A stretch of DNA of 64,000 nucleotides from Propionibacteriaceae bacterium UBA7704 (GCA_002482525.1 DLGC01000015.1:92725-156724), one strand, 5' to 3'. Positions 16,235 to 25,873 are shown, numbered from the stretch's first letter. Made by a program: numbers and translations. The notes: generated by a model from the letters alone, not told the origin.

Positions 16235-16271
16235 CAGCGCCGCTGCCGGATTCACTCCGACAGCGGCGCTG
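16235..16271. terminator. Bidirectional hairpin between the DUF5684 and pyc genes
   Basis: A 16-base arm (16235-16250) pairs with 16256-16271 around a 5-base loop, with one mismatch. It sits between the converging genes, 44 bases after one stop and 22 after the other, and GTTT follows on the plus strand. Placement and strength fit a shared terminator. Confidence 0.7.
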
Positions 16272-16292
16272 CAGCGTTTCCGACTACTGGGT

Positions 16293-19200
16293 TCAGCCGA
16301 TCTCCACCAGCAGGTCGCCGCCTTCGACCGCTTGGGCATGACCGATCACACACCGGGTGACCGTGCCGGCCACCGGGGTGGTGATGGCCGCCTCCATCTT
16401 CATGGCCTCGATGGTGGCGACCTGCTCACCGGCCGCCACCTCCTGACCGGCTTCGACCACCAAAGTCACCACGCCAGCGAAGGGTGCCGGGATCTGGCCG
16501 GGGATCTCAGGATTGGCCCGCTCGGCAATGGCCTCGTTCGAGGTCACCGACTCATCGCGAATCGTCATCACCCGCAACTGGCCGTTCACCGCGCCAACGA
16601 CCTGCCGCATGCCGCGATCATCGGCGTCGCCGATGGCGGAGATCTTCAGCAACACCTTGCGGCCTCGCTTGAGGGTGACCTCGACCTCGTCGCCCTGGGT
16701 GAGTCCGTGGAGGAACTCCCTGGTGGGCAGCACCGTCAACTCCGAATAGTCGGCAACCGCAGTCTCGTAATCCTTGGTGGGACCCGGGAACAGCAGCCGG
16801 TTCAACGTGCTGCGCGGCTCGGCCACCAACGCCTCCGCTTCGGCTTCGGTGAGCTCGGTGACCACAGGCTTGGTGGTGCGTCCGGCGAGAGCCTTGGTAC
16901 GGAACGGCTCCGGCCAGCCACCGGGCGGGTCGCCCAGATCGCCATTCAGGAAGCCGATGACCGAATCAGGAATGTCGTACCTGTTGGGGTTCGCCTCGAA
17001 GTCGTCGGGGTCGGCATTGCGCCCGACCAAGGCCAGGGCCAGATCACCGACGACCTTCGACGACGGGGTCACCTTCACCAGATTGCCCAGAATCCGGTTG
17101 GCGGCGGCGTACATGTTCTCGATGTCCTCGAACCGGTTGCCCAGACCGAGCGCGATGGCCTGCTGACGCAGATTCGAGAGCTGACCGCCGGGAATCTCAT
17201 GGTGGTAGACCCGCCCGGTCGGACCGGGCAGGCCGGACTCGAAAGCACCGTAGAGATTGCGCACCTGCTCGAAGTAGGGCTCCAACTCGGTGACTGCAGA
17301 CAAGCTCAAGCCGGTGTCACGGTCGGTGCCTTCCAGGGCGGCCACCAGCGCCGACATGGATACCTGCGAGGTGGTGCCGGCCATGGAGGCGGCCGCCACA
17401 TCAACCGCATCCACCCCGGCGTCGACCGCAGCCAGCAGCGTGGCAAGCTGACCGCCGGCGGTGTCGTGGGTGTGCAGATGCACCGGCAGGTCGAAGTTCG
17501 CCCGCAACGCCAGCACCAGCTTGGACGCCGCCGGAGCCCGCAGCAGCCCGGCCATGTCCTTGATCGCCAGAATGTGAGCTCCGGCCTTCACTAACTCCTC
17601 GGCCAGGTTGAGGTAGTAGTCCAAGGTGTACAGCTTCTCGCCGGGGGAGAGCATATTGCCGGTGTAACACAGCGCTGCTTCGGCCACCGCATGGTCGGTC
17701 TTCAGCACCGACTCGATGGCCGGACGCATCTGATCCACACAGTTCAGCGAATCGAAGATGCGGAACACATCCAGCCCGGAACGAGCAGCCTCAGCCACAA
17801 ATGCGTCGGTCACCGCGAGCGGATACGGCGTGTAGCCCACCGTGTTGCGTCCGCGCAGCAGCATCTGCAGCGGCAGGTTGGGCATCGCCGCATGCAGCTT
17901 CTCCAACCGCTCCCAGGGGTCTTCCTTCAGGAACCGCAGCGCCACATCGTAGGTGGCCCCGCCCCAGGCTTCCACGCTGAACAGTTGCGGCAGCGTGCGG
18001 GCGATCACCGGGGCGGCTTCCAGCAGATCCCGGGTACGCACCCGGGTAGCCAGTAGCGACTGGTGAGCGTCACGGAACGTGGTGTCGGTGACGGCCACCT
18101 GCTTCTGAGCACGCAACTCCGCGGCCCACTGTGTCGGGCCCACCTCCAAGAGCCGTTGCCGCGACCCGGCCGGCGGCTCGGCAGCGAGTTCCCCGGCGCT
18201 GAGCGCGGGGAGCTTCTCACAGGGGTCGAGGGAGATTCGGGCTGCCCCGTTGGGCTTGTTGACACTCACCCAGGCCAAGTAGTTCAGCAGCTTGGTGCCG
18301 CGATCGGCGGCGAAGGTGTGGTGCACCAGGTGGGGACGATCGTCGATGAAGGAGGTGTTGATCCGTCCGGCCAAGAAGTCCGGGTCGGAAAGCACCGCCT
18401 CCAAGAAACCGATGTTGGTGGAAATGCCACGCACCCGGAATTCGGTCAATGCCCGGTAGGCCCGGCGGGCCACCGAGGGCAGATCGTGGGCGCGGCAGGT
18501 GAGCTTGACCAGCATCGAGTCGAAGTGGGCTCCCACTTCGGCACCGGCGAAGACGACACCGCCGTCCAATCGGACGCCACCGCCACCGGGGGTGCGGTAG
18601 ACCGAAATGGTGCCGGTGTCCGGGCGGAAGCCGTTCGCAGGATCCTCGGTGGTGACCCGGCACTGGAGGGCCGCGCCCCGGACCTGCACCGTGTCCTGGC
18701 TCAGTCCCAGCTCGGCGAGCGTCTCGCCGGAGGCGATGCGCATCTGGGAACTCACCAAGTCGACATCGGTGACCTCTTCGGTGACGGTGTGCTCCACCTG
18801 AATGCGCGGGTTCATCTCGATGAAGACGAAGCGACCATCCTCGCCGAGCAGGAACTCCACGGTGCCGGCGTTGCGATACCCGATGTGGCGTGCGAACCGC
18901 ACCGCACCGGCGCAGATCTCGTCACGCAGGGCGGGGTCCAGATTGGGGGCCGGCGCGAGTTCGATCACCTTCTGGTGACGGCGCTGTACCGAGCAATCGC
19001 GCTCAAACAGGTGCATGACCTCGCCGGTGCCATCGGCCAGAATCTGTACCTCGATATGGCGCGGCCGAATGACGGCCTCCTCCAGGTACATCCGGGAGTC
19101 CCCGAAGGCCGAGGTCGCCTCCCGTTGGGCTTCGGCCAGCGCTGCGGGCAGCGCTTCGGCATCCTCGACCCTTCGCATGCCGCGTCCGCCGCCACCGGAG

Positions 19201-19679
19201 ACCGCCTTCACGAACAGCGGGAATCCCACTTCAGCGGCGGCGGCGATCAGGGTGTCGGGGTCGTCACTGGGCTCAGAGCCACGCAGGGTGGGCAACCCGG
19301 CTTCGCGCGCGGCGGTGATAGCCCGAGCCTTGTTGCCGGTGAGTTCCAACACCTCATGGGCCGGACCGATGAAGGTGATGCCGGCCTTCTCACAGGCTGC
19401 GGCCAGGTCGGGGTTCTCCGAAAGGAAGCCGTAGCCGGGGTAGATGGCGTCGGCCCCGGCTTGTTTGGCCGCCGCAACGATTCCGTCCACATCCAGATAG
19501 GCGCGCACCGGGTGACCCGGCTCGCCGATCTGGTAGGACTCGTCGGCCTTCAGCCGAAACTCGGCGTGCCGATCTTCATGGGTGAACACGGCCACAGTGG
19601 CGATGCCCAGTTCTGTGGCGGCGCGGAACGCGCGTACGGCGATTTCGCCGCGGTTGGCCACCAAGACCTTGCTGAACAT
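16293..19679 (-). CDS. pyc: Pyruvate carboxylase
   Basis: Biotin enzyme that carboxylates pyruvate to oxaloacetate, feeding the citric acid cycle and gluconeogenesis. 1128 residues, full length for the single-chain type. Residues 1-450 are the biotin carboxylase domain (KVLVANRGEIAVRAFRA start, ATP-grasp GGGGRGMR loop, EMNPRIQVEHTVTEEVT). About 525-990 is the carboxyltransferase TIM barrel (TDTTFRDAHQSLLATRVRT, EAWGGATYDVALRFL, HTHDTAG metal site). The last 80 residues are the biotinyl domain with EAMKMEA, whose Lys carries biotin. Monocistronic. A frame of 562 codons on the opposite strand is codon-bias shadow. Confidence 0.97.
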   Translation of the reverse strand: MFSKVLVANRGEIAVRAFRAATELGIATVAVFTHEDRHAEFRLKADESYQIGEPGHPVRAYLDVDGIVAAAKQAGADAIYPGYGFLSENPDLAAACEKAGITFIGPAHEVLELTGNKARAITAAREAGLPTLRGSEPSDDPDTLIAAAAEVGFPLFVKAVSGGGGRGMRRVEDAEALPAALAEAQREATSAFGDSRMYLEEAVIRPRHIEVQILADGTGEVMHLFERDCSVQRRHQKVIELAPAPNLDPALRDEICAGAVRFARHIGYRNAGTVEFLLGEDGRFVFIEMNPRIQVEHTVTEEVTDVDLVSSQMRIASGETLAELGLSQDTVQVRGAALQCRVTTEDPANGFRPDTGTISVYRTPGGGGVRLDGGVVFAGAEVGAHFDSMLVKLTCRAHDLPSVARRAYRALTEFRVRGISTNIGFLEAVLSDPDFLAGRINTSFIDDRPHLVHHTFAADRGTKLLNYLAWVSVNKPNGAARISLDPCEKLPALSAGELAAEPPAGSRQRLLEVGPTQWAAELRAQKQVAVTDTTFRDAHQSLLATRVRTRDLLEAAPVIARTLPQLFSVEAWGGATYDVALRFLKEDPWERLEKLHAAMPNLPLQMLLRGRNTVGYTPYPLAVTDAFVAEAARSGLDVFRIFDSLNCVDQMRPAIESVLKTDHAVAEAALCYTGNMLSPGEKLYTLDYYLNLAEELVKAGAHILAIKDMAGLLRAPAASKLVLALRANFDLPVHLHTHDTAGGQLATLLAAVDAGVDAVDVAAASMAGTTSQVSMSALVAALEGTDRDTGLSLSAVTELEPYFEQVRNLYGAFESGLPGPTGRVYHHEIPGGQLSNLRQQAIALGLGNRFEDIENMYAAANRILGNLVKVTPSSKVVGDLALALVGRNADPDDFEANPNRYDIPDSVIGFLNGDLGDPPGGWPEPFRTKALAGRTTKPVVTELTEAEAEALVAEPRSTLNRLLFPGPTKDYETAVADYSELTVLPTREFLHGLTQGDEVEVTLKRGRKVLLKISAIGDADDRGMRQVVGAVNGQLRVMTIRDESVTSNEAIAERANPEIPGQIPAPFAGVVTLVVEAGQEVAAGEQVATIEAMKMEAAITTPVAGTVTRCVIGHAQAVEGGDLLVEIG

Positions 19680-19910
19680 GACTCGTCTCCTTCACCGGGT
19701 TTCGCGAACTGTAAAGGCCCCAAGGGTACGGGGAAAAGGGCGAACAAATGACGATGGACGTCTGGCTGGCCTACAACCCGGCCAGGTTCGACCGAGGATC
19801 TGCTTTCGATGCCTCACCCCCCGAATTCTTGGCATCAGCACTCCACCGGGCGCCGCCGGCGCCTAGCCTGAAGGAAGATTCCCACCCGCAGCCGTGAGCG
19901 AGGCGCACCG

Positions 19911-20468
19911 ATGAGCACGTTCCGAGAAAGGCCCAACTCCGCCCTCCTCGTCGTCGACGTCCAAAATGAGGTGCTGGCCGACGCCTGGCATCGCGACGAG
20001 GTGATCGCCACCATTGGTGAGGTCGTGGCCAAAGCTCGATTCGCCGAGGTGCCGGTGATCTGGGTCCAGGATGCGGCGGGGAACCGCGTCCCCGGCACCG
20101 AGCCGTGGCAGATCGTGGAAGCACTCGACCCTGCCGACAATGAAACCCGAATCGAGAAGCACTACGGGGATGCCTTCGAGGCCACGGAGCTGAGCGACGT
20201 TCTGGCCCGCGACGGCATCGGCCGCCTCGTCGTGGTCGGCGCCCAGACTGACGCCTGCATTCGTTCGACCCTGCACGGTGCCTTCGTACGGGGTTACGAC
20301 ACGGTGCTGGTCGCCGATGCCCACACCACTGAGGATCTGACCGAGTGGGGAGCACCGCCGCCCGAACAGGTGGTCGCGCACACCAACTTGTATTGGAGCG
20401 ACCAGTCAGCACCCGGGCGTGAAGCCGACGTGGTAGCCAGCGACCAACTCTGGTCCGGCAGCCTCTGA
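19911..20468 (+). CDS. Isochorismatase-family cysteine hydrolase
   Basis: 185 residues. SALLVVDVQNEVL carries the catalytic Asp, EKHYGDAFEATEL the conserved Lys, and VVVGAQTDACIRSTLHGAF the nucleophilic Cys, a complete Asp-Lys-Cys triad of the isochorismatase/nicotinamidase fold. The family hydrolyses amides such as nicotinamide, N-carbamoyl compounds or ureas; the substrate is not evident from sequence or context. AAGGAAG lies about 35 bases before the ATG, so the leader is short. Transcribed alone, opposite to pyc and the patatin-like gene. Confidence 0.85.
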   Translation: MSTFRERPNSALLVVDVQNEVLADAWHRDEVIATIGEVVAKARFAEVPVIWVQDAAGNRVPGTEPWQIVEALDPADNETRIEKHYGDAFEATELSDVLARDGIGRLVVVGAQTDACIRSTLHGAFVRGYDTVLVADAHTTEDLTEWGAPPPEQVVAHTNLYWSDQSAPGREADVVASDQLWSGSL

Positions 20469-20538
20469 GCAACTCCCGCCGAAGCTCGCCGCAGTGGAGT
20501 TGCGGCGCTCAGAGACCGGCACCGCCTGGCACCGAGAA

Positions 20539-21375
20539 CTAGCCCAGACCGGGCCACTGCCCGGCGAACTGTGCTCCGTAGCACTGGCCCTGGTTGCGGC
20601 CGGCGGCCATGGTCGCGCCCACGCCACGACCGAGATCAGCCTCAACAGCCATCGCGATCCGACTGGCTCGATCGGGACGGATCAATCGCACGACGCTGTC
20701 GGCATTGCGGAGTCCTTGGGCTTGTCGACGCCCACAGCCGGTAACGTCACCGACGCACCCCACCGGTGCCAGCACGATGACCGAGGCGGCACCACTGGCC
20801 ACATCAGCATTGAGCGGCGACCGCAGCGCACCGTCGAAATACCACTGGGAGTCGACGCGCACCGCCGGGTGGATTCCCGCCACCGCCCAACTCGCAGCGA
20901 CTGCGGTGGCCACGTCCAGAGGTTCGCGGGCGGTGAAGTAGGCCGGACGCCCCGTCACCGCATTGGTGGCAACAACCACCAACGATTTCGGCCAAGGCAC
21001 CCCGACCAAGTCGGCGGCCAACTGCTCGATCCGAACGGCCTGCCACAGCGGCGTCCAGTCCCGAATCGCGGTGCGCCCCACTACTTGGACGGCGTGCTTG
21101 TGACTGGGTTGCAGCTGAACGACGGCCTGCCGCAGCGGCGCCGTCCACGGCGTGGGTCGCAGTGACGCCAGGGGTGCAGCCAGGCTTTCGGCGACCCGCT
21201 GCGGGTCGCGGCCACTGGTCAGCTGCGCAGCCACCAGCGCACCGCAGCCGGTGCCGATCACCCGATCCGCGTCCAGCTCCAGGCCCAGATCGGCCATCCC
21301 CGCGACCATCCCGGCCTGCCAGGCGGCGGCGGTGACGCCGCCGGCGCCGAGGACGAGTGCGGTGCGAACTGCCAT
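20539..21375 (-). CDS. Patatin-like protein lacking the catalytic serine
   Basis: 278 residues with a patatin fold: glycine-rich oxyanion start LVLGAGGVTAAAWQAG, the nucleophile-elbow strand VIGTGCGALVAAQL, ATNAVTGRPAYF, AVAASWAVAGIHPAV and the YFDGALRSPLN segment with the catalytic Asp. The nucleophile position of GxSxG (residue 43) is Gly and the next residue is Cys44, so the Ser-Asp dyad is broken although the Asp is kept. Active patatins hydrolyse acyl lipids at the membrane. This copy is probably a non-catalytic homologue or uses an altered mechanism. It is convergent with the isochorismatase gene. Confidence 0.82.
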   Translation of the reverse strand: MAVRTALVLGAGGVTAAAWQAGMVAGMADLGLELDADRVIGTGCGALVAAQLTSGRDPQRVAESLAAPLASLRPTPWTAPLRQAVVQLQPSHKHAVQVVGRTAIRDWTPLWQAVRIEQLAADLVGVPWPKSLVVVATNAVTGRPAYFTAREPLDVATAVAASWAVAGIHPAVRVDSQWYFDGALRSPLNADVASGAASVIVLAPVGCVGDVTGCGRRQAQGLRNADSVVRLIRPDRASRIAMAVEADLGRGVGATMAAGRNQGQCYGAQFAGQWPGLG

Positions 21376-21518
21376 GGCTTGATTCTGCTCTGTTGCGGAA
21401 TGTCGTCAAACCGAGGGCTGGTCAAATCCGCGGCGGGTCTCCACACTGGGGTCAACGGTTTGCAGAGTTGTCGGGTTGTTCTGGTTCACGTCGCTTTCCC
21501 TACTGCGGAGGTCGAAGA

Positions 21519-22148
21519 ATGCCTCAACGTCGGATGTTCCTGATCCTCGGATTGTTCGCTCTCCTGGCCGGCTGCAGCCCAGCGTCGCCGGCCACGACGC
21601 CCGCAGCCCCGTCGGCCAGCCCGTCGACGTCGGTCTCGACGTCGACCACCCCCAGCCCGGCGAAGCCAACGCCGACGACTCCGGTGCTGCCCGATGCCAC
21701 CGGCGCGCTCGACGTGAGCAGCCATGAACTCAGTGCTTTCGCCAGCCCGAGTGGTGCCATCTGGTGCGCAGTGAGTACCAAGGGGGCCTGGTGTCACTTC
21801 CCCGCAGACTTCAAGGGAAAGATCCCGTCGTCGAAGAAGATCTGCCCTGAGGAGATGCTCGACGTGACCGGAATCGCGGTCACCGATACCGTCAGCTATT
21901 TCTGCAGCGGCGATCCGACGGCGTTCCCTTCCACGGAGAATGTCGGCGGTGACATCGATTGGTGGCAGGGAACCGGCTATCCGAAAGTGAAGTACAACGG
22001 CTTCACTGTGGTGACGCTGCCGTACGGCAAGAAGATGGCCGCGGGGAGCTTTGTGTGCCTCAGTGCCAAGAACGGCGTCACCTGCGCCAATACCGATGCC
22101 GGAATTGGCTTCCGGATGGCCCGAGCCGGAGTGACCACACTGCCCTGA
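21519..22148 (+). CDS. Putative secreted lipoprotein with Cys-containing domain
   Basis: 209 residues from ATG 21519, which has GGAGG 7 bases upstream; a longer in-frame start at 21357 has none. Lipoprotein signal: MPQRRM, hydrophobic FLILGLFALLAG, lipobox Cys at about residue 20. A Ser/Thr/Pro-rich linker (20-60) is followed by a ~140-residue domain with six Cys (IWCAV, AWCHF, KKICPEE, YFCSG, FVCLS, VTCAN), likely three disulfides after export. This is a recurrent layout of actinobacterial surface lipoproteins with a DUF6636-like domain. Function unknown. Confidence 0.7.
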   Translation: MPQRRMFLILGLFALLAGCSPASPATTPAAPSASPSTSVSTSTTPSPAKPTPTTPVLPDATGALDVSSHELSAFASPSGAIWCAVSTKGAWCHFPADFKGKIPSSKKICPEEMLDVTGIAVTDTVSYFCSGDPTAFPSTENVGGDIDWWQGTGYPKVKYNGFTVVTLPYGKKMAAGSFVCLSAKNGVTCANTDAGIGFRMARAGVTTLP

Positions 22149-22221
22149 ACCAGCGCCTCGGGCACTCGCTGCCGGATTCCTCGTCCCTCGGCTGTAACTC
22201 GGATCTCGCTATCGTGTCGCC

Positions 22222-24705
22222 ATGACCGCGTCCGCGTCCGAGCACGTCACCCCGCTCTTGGACGCCTATCGCAAACATCCGGACCGGGCCGCTTTCGACG
22301 AATTGGTCACCCCTGACGGGGTTCGCCAGCAGGCCGCCGCACTGGCCGAGGCCGTGGAGGCGCTGGGACCCGCAGGTCTGCTGGTTGCCCGAGCCGAAGT
22401 CAGCCGCCAGGTGGCCGCCGACGGCATCAGCGCCGCCGACAGCGCGGCACGCCGACTTCCCTGGCTGGTCGATCCGCTACCGGTGCCGCTTCCCGGGGCG
22501 GAATGGTCGGCCCTGGAGGTTGCCCTCGACCAGCGGGCTCGTCTGCTCGACCTGGTGCTGGTCGATCTGTACTCCGAGCGTCGGCTGCTGCGGCGCGGCA
22601 TCATCCCGCCCGGAGTCGTCCTCTCCCACCCGGATTTCGCCCGCGTCGCCACCGGCTGTTTTGGTGGTCGCGGGAGGCAACTGCGCCTGACCGCCACCGA
22701 CCTGGGTCGCGGCCCTGACGGTAGCTGGCTGGCTATCTCCGATCGCACCCAGGCCCCGGCCGGAGCGGCCTACGCAATGGCGACTCGACGCATCGTCGCC
22801 AAAGCCTTGGCCGGCTTGCACCGCGATAGCGACCTGGCCCGGTTACGCAACTACTTCCTCACCGTGACCGGCTCGCTGCTGGCCGCCGCGCCTTCCGACA
22901 CCGAGACTCCCCGAGTCGTCATCCACTCCCCGGGCGCGGACAGCCCCTACTCCTTTGATCAGGGCTTCCTGGCCACCTTGTTGGGCTTTCCGTTGGCCGA
23001 GGCAGATGATCTGGTGCTCAGCGGTGGTCGGGTGTGGCTGCGTGCCGGAGACGAACTCGAGCCCATCGACGTGATTCTGCGCCGAGTCGATGACGCCCTG
23101 GCTGATCCGCTGGAGTACCGCAGCGATTCCGAGGTCGGCCTTCCCGGTCTGGTCGAGGCCACCAGACGCGGCACCGTCACCGTCGCGAATCCCGTGGGAT
23201 CGGCGATCCTCGACAACCCGGCGTTGGCGCCCCATCTGGCCGCCGTCTGCCGTGAGGTTCTCGGTGAGGAGCTGCACCTTGCGGCCCCGCAGACCTGGTG
23301 GGCCGGCGATCCCACGCAAGCGCAGCACCTACTGACACACCTGCAACGCCTGGTGATCAAGCCGGTGGCACGGGGTCGGGAGCCGGTTCGCTACGGCTGG
23401 CTGCTCAGCAGTGCTGAGCGCGATCAACTCGCCGCCCGAATCGGGTCCGAGCCCTGGGCGTGGTGCGGCCAAGAGCCGTTGGAACTGTCCACCGCCCCAG
23501 TCGTGACCAGTGCGGGTCTGGAGCCGCGGCGTTTCGTCCTACGAACCTTCGGAGTCGCCACCGACGACGGCTACCAGTTCCTCCCCGGCGGCCTGGGTCG
23601 GGTGGCGGGCAGCACCGCCGAATTCACAGTCTCCAGTGGCGCCGGGGCGCTGGCCAAGGACGTCTGGATTCCGGCTACGGCGCCGCGCAGTGCTTCGGTG
23701 ATCGCCCGCCCACGGCTGTCGGTGGCCCGGCCCAGTGTCGTGACTCCTCGCGTGGCGGGCACCCTGATGACTATCGGACGCCTCGCCGAGCGGGCTGAGA
23801 GCACGGCCCGATTGATCAAGGTGGCCGACGACCTGACCGAGGATTTCGGTTCACATGCCGGTTCAGCCGGAGCTGAGGCCGTCCACGCATTGCTGCGTGC
23901 GGTCACCGGCATCACCGGGGCGGTGCCACGACCCGAAGAGACAAACCTGGCCTACCTGGCTCGGGTCACCGGCGATGCAAACGAGCCCGGTGGTGTTCAT
24001 CATTCAGTGCGACGGTTGATCGCCGAGGCTCGCGAGGTGCGCGACATTCTCAGCGTCGACTCCTGGTCGGTATTCAATCGACTGGAGCGCACCCTGAGCA
24101 CTGATCCGCTGCGCGGAGCCGGTCTTCAGCAGCAGTTGGCCGACGTATTGGAGTCACTGCTGGCCTTCTCCGGAATCATGGCTCAGTCGATGGTGCGCGA
24201 TTCGTCCTGGGGATTCCTGGAGGCCGGCGGACGGTTGGAGCGCGCCGCCCACACCGTCAAACTGTTGCGGTTCGCGCTGCTCTCCCAGGCCGAAGACCGG
24301 CTGCGGCCATCAGCGGAACTGGCCGCGGAGGCCGTGCTCCGTGCGGGGGAGAGCATCATCACTCACCGGCGGCGGGCGGCTTCAGGAACCGGTCCGGCCA
24401 CGGTCACCGAGTCGGTACGCCAACTACTGATCCACGATCATGCCAATCCTCGCTCGGTGGCCAACCAGGTCGTGTCATTGTCCGAGGCGCTGCGATTGAT
24501 CGGAGACGACCGACTGGCCGATCAGGCGGCGGCGGTTGCCGCCGAGGTGGATGCTTTCGCAGCGACCGGCATCGACGACGGCGCGGAGCAGCTGGCCGTG
24601 TTGAGCCAGGCCTTGGCCGGGTTGGCCGAGCGCATCGCGGTACGGCACTTCTCCCGTCAGACCACCCGGCGCGGTGTCGAGGCGACCGGTCTGGAGGCAC
24701 GCTGA
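22222..24705 (+). CDS. Circularly permuted ATP-grasp protein fused to an alpha-E domain
   Basis: 827 residues. Residues ~1-480 match the circularly permuted ATP-grasp type 2 family (LVDPLPVPLPGAEW, LVDLYSERRLLRRGIIPPGVVLSHPDF, HRDSDLARLRNYF, LLGFPLAEADDLVLSGGRVWL, LVIKPVARGREPVRYGW). Residues ~500-800 match the all-helical alpha-E domain (MTIGRLAERAESTARLIKVADD, SWSVFNRLERTLS, RDSSWGFLEAGGRLERAAHTVKLL). In many bacteria these are separate adjacent genes with a transglutaminase. Here the first two are fused and the third follows with a TGATG overlap. Published comparative genomics infers a peptide-ligating/processing system; its substrate is unknown. Confidence 0.88.
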   Translation: MTASASEHVTPLLDAYRKHPDRAAFDELVTPDGVRQQAAALAEAVEALGPAGLLVARAEVSRQVAADGISAADSAARRLPWLVDPLPVPLPGAEWSALEVALDQRARLLDLVLVDLYSERRLLRRGIIPPGVVLSHPDFARVATGCFGGRGRQLRLTATDLGRGPDGSWLAISDRTQAPAGAAYAMATRRIVAKALAGLHRDSDLARLRNYFLTVTGSLLAAAPSDTETPRVVIHSPGADSPYSFDQGFLATLLGFPLAEADDLVLSGGRVWLRAGDELEPIDVILRRVDDALADPLEYRSDSEVGLPGLVEATRRGTVTVANPVGSAILDNPALAPHLAAVCREVLGEELHLAAPQTWWAGDPTQAQHLLTHLQRLVIKPVARGREPVRYGWLLSSAERDQLAARIGSEPWAWCGQEPLELSTAPVVTSAGLEPRRFVLRTFGVATDDGYQFLPGGLGRVAGSTAEFTVSSGAGALAKDVWIPATAPRSASVIARPRLSVARPSVVTPRVAGTLMTIGRLAERAESTARLIKVADDLTEDFGSHAGSAGAEAVHALLRAVTGITGAVPRPEETNLAYLARVTGDANEPGGVHHSVRRLIAEAREVRDILSVDSWSVFNRLERTLSTDPLRGAGLQQQLADVLESLLAFSGIMAQSMVRDSSWGFLEAGGRLERAAHTVKLLRFALLSQAEDRLRPSAELAAEAVLRAGESIITHRRRAASGTGPATVTESVRQLLIHDHANPRSVANQVVSLSEALRLIGDDRLADQAAAVAAEVDAFAATGIDDGAEQLAVLSQALAGLAERIAVRHFSRQTTRRGVEATGLEAR

Positions 24706-25595
24706 TGAGCCCCGCACGCCGATATCGGATCCACCACGTCACCCGCTACAGCTACGACCAGCAGATGGAGGCGTGCTACAACCGCGCCGTGCTACGTCCG
24801 AGGGCGACGGCTCACCAGCAGGTGGTTTCCGCCACAGTCACGCTCAGCCCTGAGCCGGAGTTAGTCAGTGAGCATCTCGACTACTTCGGAAACCACTCCC
24901 TCTACCTGGAGACCCGCACCGCAGCCACCGAGCTTGAGGTCGTGGCAGAGCATGTGGTGGTGGTCGACCGACCACGGCCGGTCGCCGCCGACCTGAACTC
25001 CTGGACGGTGGCGCAGGCCGTCGCGTGGGCCCGCGAGCAGGCGGATCCCCTGGAGTTGGTCGATTTCGGCCTGCCTTCGCCGCTGGTGGAGATCACGGGG
25101 GAGGTTCGGCGGTTCGCGGGGACGGCCTTCGGTCCCGAGACCGCCTTAGGGGATGCCCTGACCGGGTTGCTCGCCACCATCGGCGCCGAATTGCGCTACG
25201 CCCAAGGCAGCACTTCGGTGAAGACGACCTTGTCGCAGTTGTTGGAGCTACGCCAAGGCGTATGCCAGGACTTCGCTCACCTGGCTGCGGGTTGCCTGCG
25301 CAGCGCCGGGCTACCGACCCGCTACGTGAGCGGCTATCTGGAGACCATCCCCGCGCCCGGCGCGGTCAAGTTGCGCGGGGCTGATGCCACGCATGCGTGG
25401 GTTTCGGTGCTCACACCGCAGGGGTGGGTGGACCTGGACCCCACCAACGATCAGTTCGTCGGGTCGGCTCACATCGTCACCGCCTGGGGCCGCGACTTCT
25501 CCGATGTGTCACCGCTGCGCGGTGTGGTGCTCACCGAAGCCGCCGAATCGGCCTTGCATGTGGCTGTCGATGTCGAGTCCGAGGTGACTGACTAG
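24705..25595 (+). CDS. Transglutaminase-like cysteine protease family protein
   Basis: 296 residues. The N-terminal ~140 residues form the beta-rich domain that accompanies bacterial transglutaminase-like proteins (YRIHHVTRYSYDQQMEACYNRAVLRPR). The catalytic core has Cys in LRQGVCQDFAHLAAGCLRSAGLPTRYVSGYL, His in DATHAWVSVLTPQGWVDLDPTN and the following Asp, giving a complete Cys-His-Asp triad. The ATG overlaps the stop of the ATP-grasp/alpha-E gene by one base, so expression is coupled. Probably cleaves or transfers the peptide bond made by the upstream ligase. Its stop codon shares a CTAG with the convergent GNAT gene. Confidence 0.9.
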   Translation: MSPARRYRIHHVTRYSYDQQMEACYNRAVLRPRATAHQQVVSATVTLSPEPELVSEHLDYFGNHSLYLETRTAATELEVVAEHVVVVDRPRPVAADLNSWTVAQAVAWAREQADPLELVDFGLPSPLVEITGEVRRFAGTAFGPETALGDALTGLLATIGAELRYAQGSTSVKTTLSQLLELRQGVCQDFAHLAAGCLRSAGLPTRYVSGYLETIPAPGAVKLRGADATHAWVSVLTPQGWVDLDPTNDQFVGSAHIVTAWGRDFSDVSPLRGVVLTEAAESALHVAVDVESEVTD

Positions 25596-25873
25596 TCGGC
25601 CAACAACTCCGCATAGTCGGGATGCTTGGCAAACCAGGCGACCACAAAGCTGCAGGTGGGGCGCACCTTCCATTCCCCGGCGGTGCGAACATCAGCCATG
25701 GCGAAGCTGACCAGGGCGCCGGCGATTCCTCGACCCCCGAACTGCGGTGGCACGCCGGTGTGGTTGAAGTCGGCTACGGCACCGTCTAGTTCGTAGTCGG
25801 TTTCGCCGGCCAGTTCGCCATCGATCCATGCCTCGTAGCGGCCCAGTTCACGGTTGTGCACGAAGTCCATCAT
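25592..25873 (-). CDS. Small GNAT-like N-acetyltransferase (YjdJ type)
   Basis: 93 residues, the length of the minimal acetyltransferase-like family. Seen: FVHNRELGRYEAWIDGELAGETDYEL start, VPPQFGGRGIAGALVSFAMADVRTAG acetyl-CoA loop with helix, and VRPTCSFVVAWFAKHPDYAELL end, where the Cys and the HPDY motif are diagnostic. Targets of the family are mostly unknown. Convergent with the transglutaminase gene. Confidence 0.88.
   Translation of the reverse strand: MMDFVHNRELGRYEAWIDGELAGETDYELDGAVADFNHTGVPPQFGGRGIAGALVSFAMADVRTAGEWKVRPTCSFVVAWFAKHPDYAELLAD

Noticed and set aside
18063..19751. 562-codon open frame antisense to pyc
   Set aside because: High-GC codon bias of pyc leaves the opposite frame open. 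The translation has no recognisable domain, and pyc is certain here.
20469..20503. 8-bp inverted repeat between the isochorismatase and patatin genes
   Set aside because: Long 19-base loop and no U-run; too weak to call a terminator.
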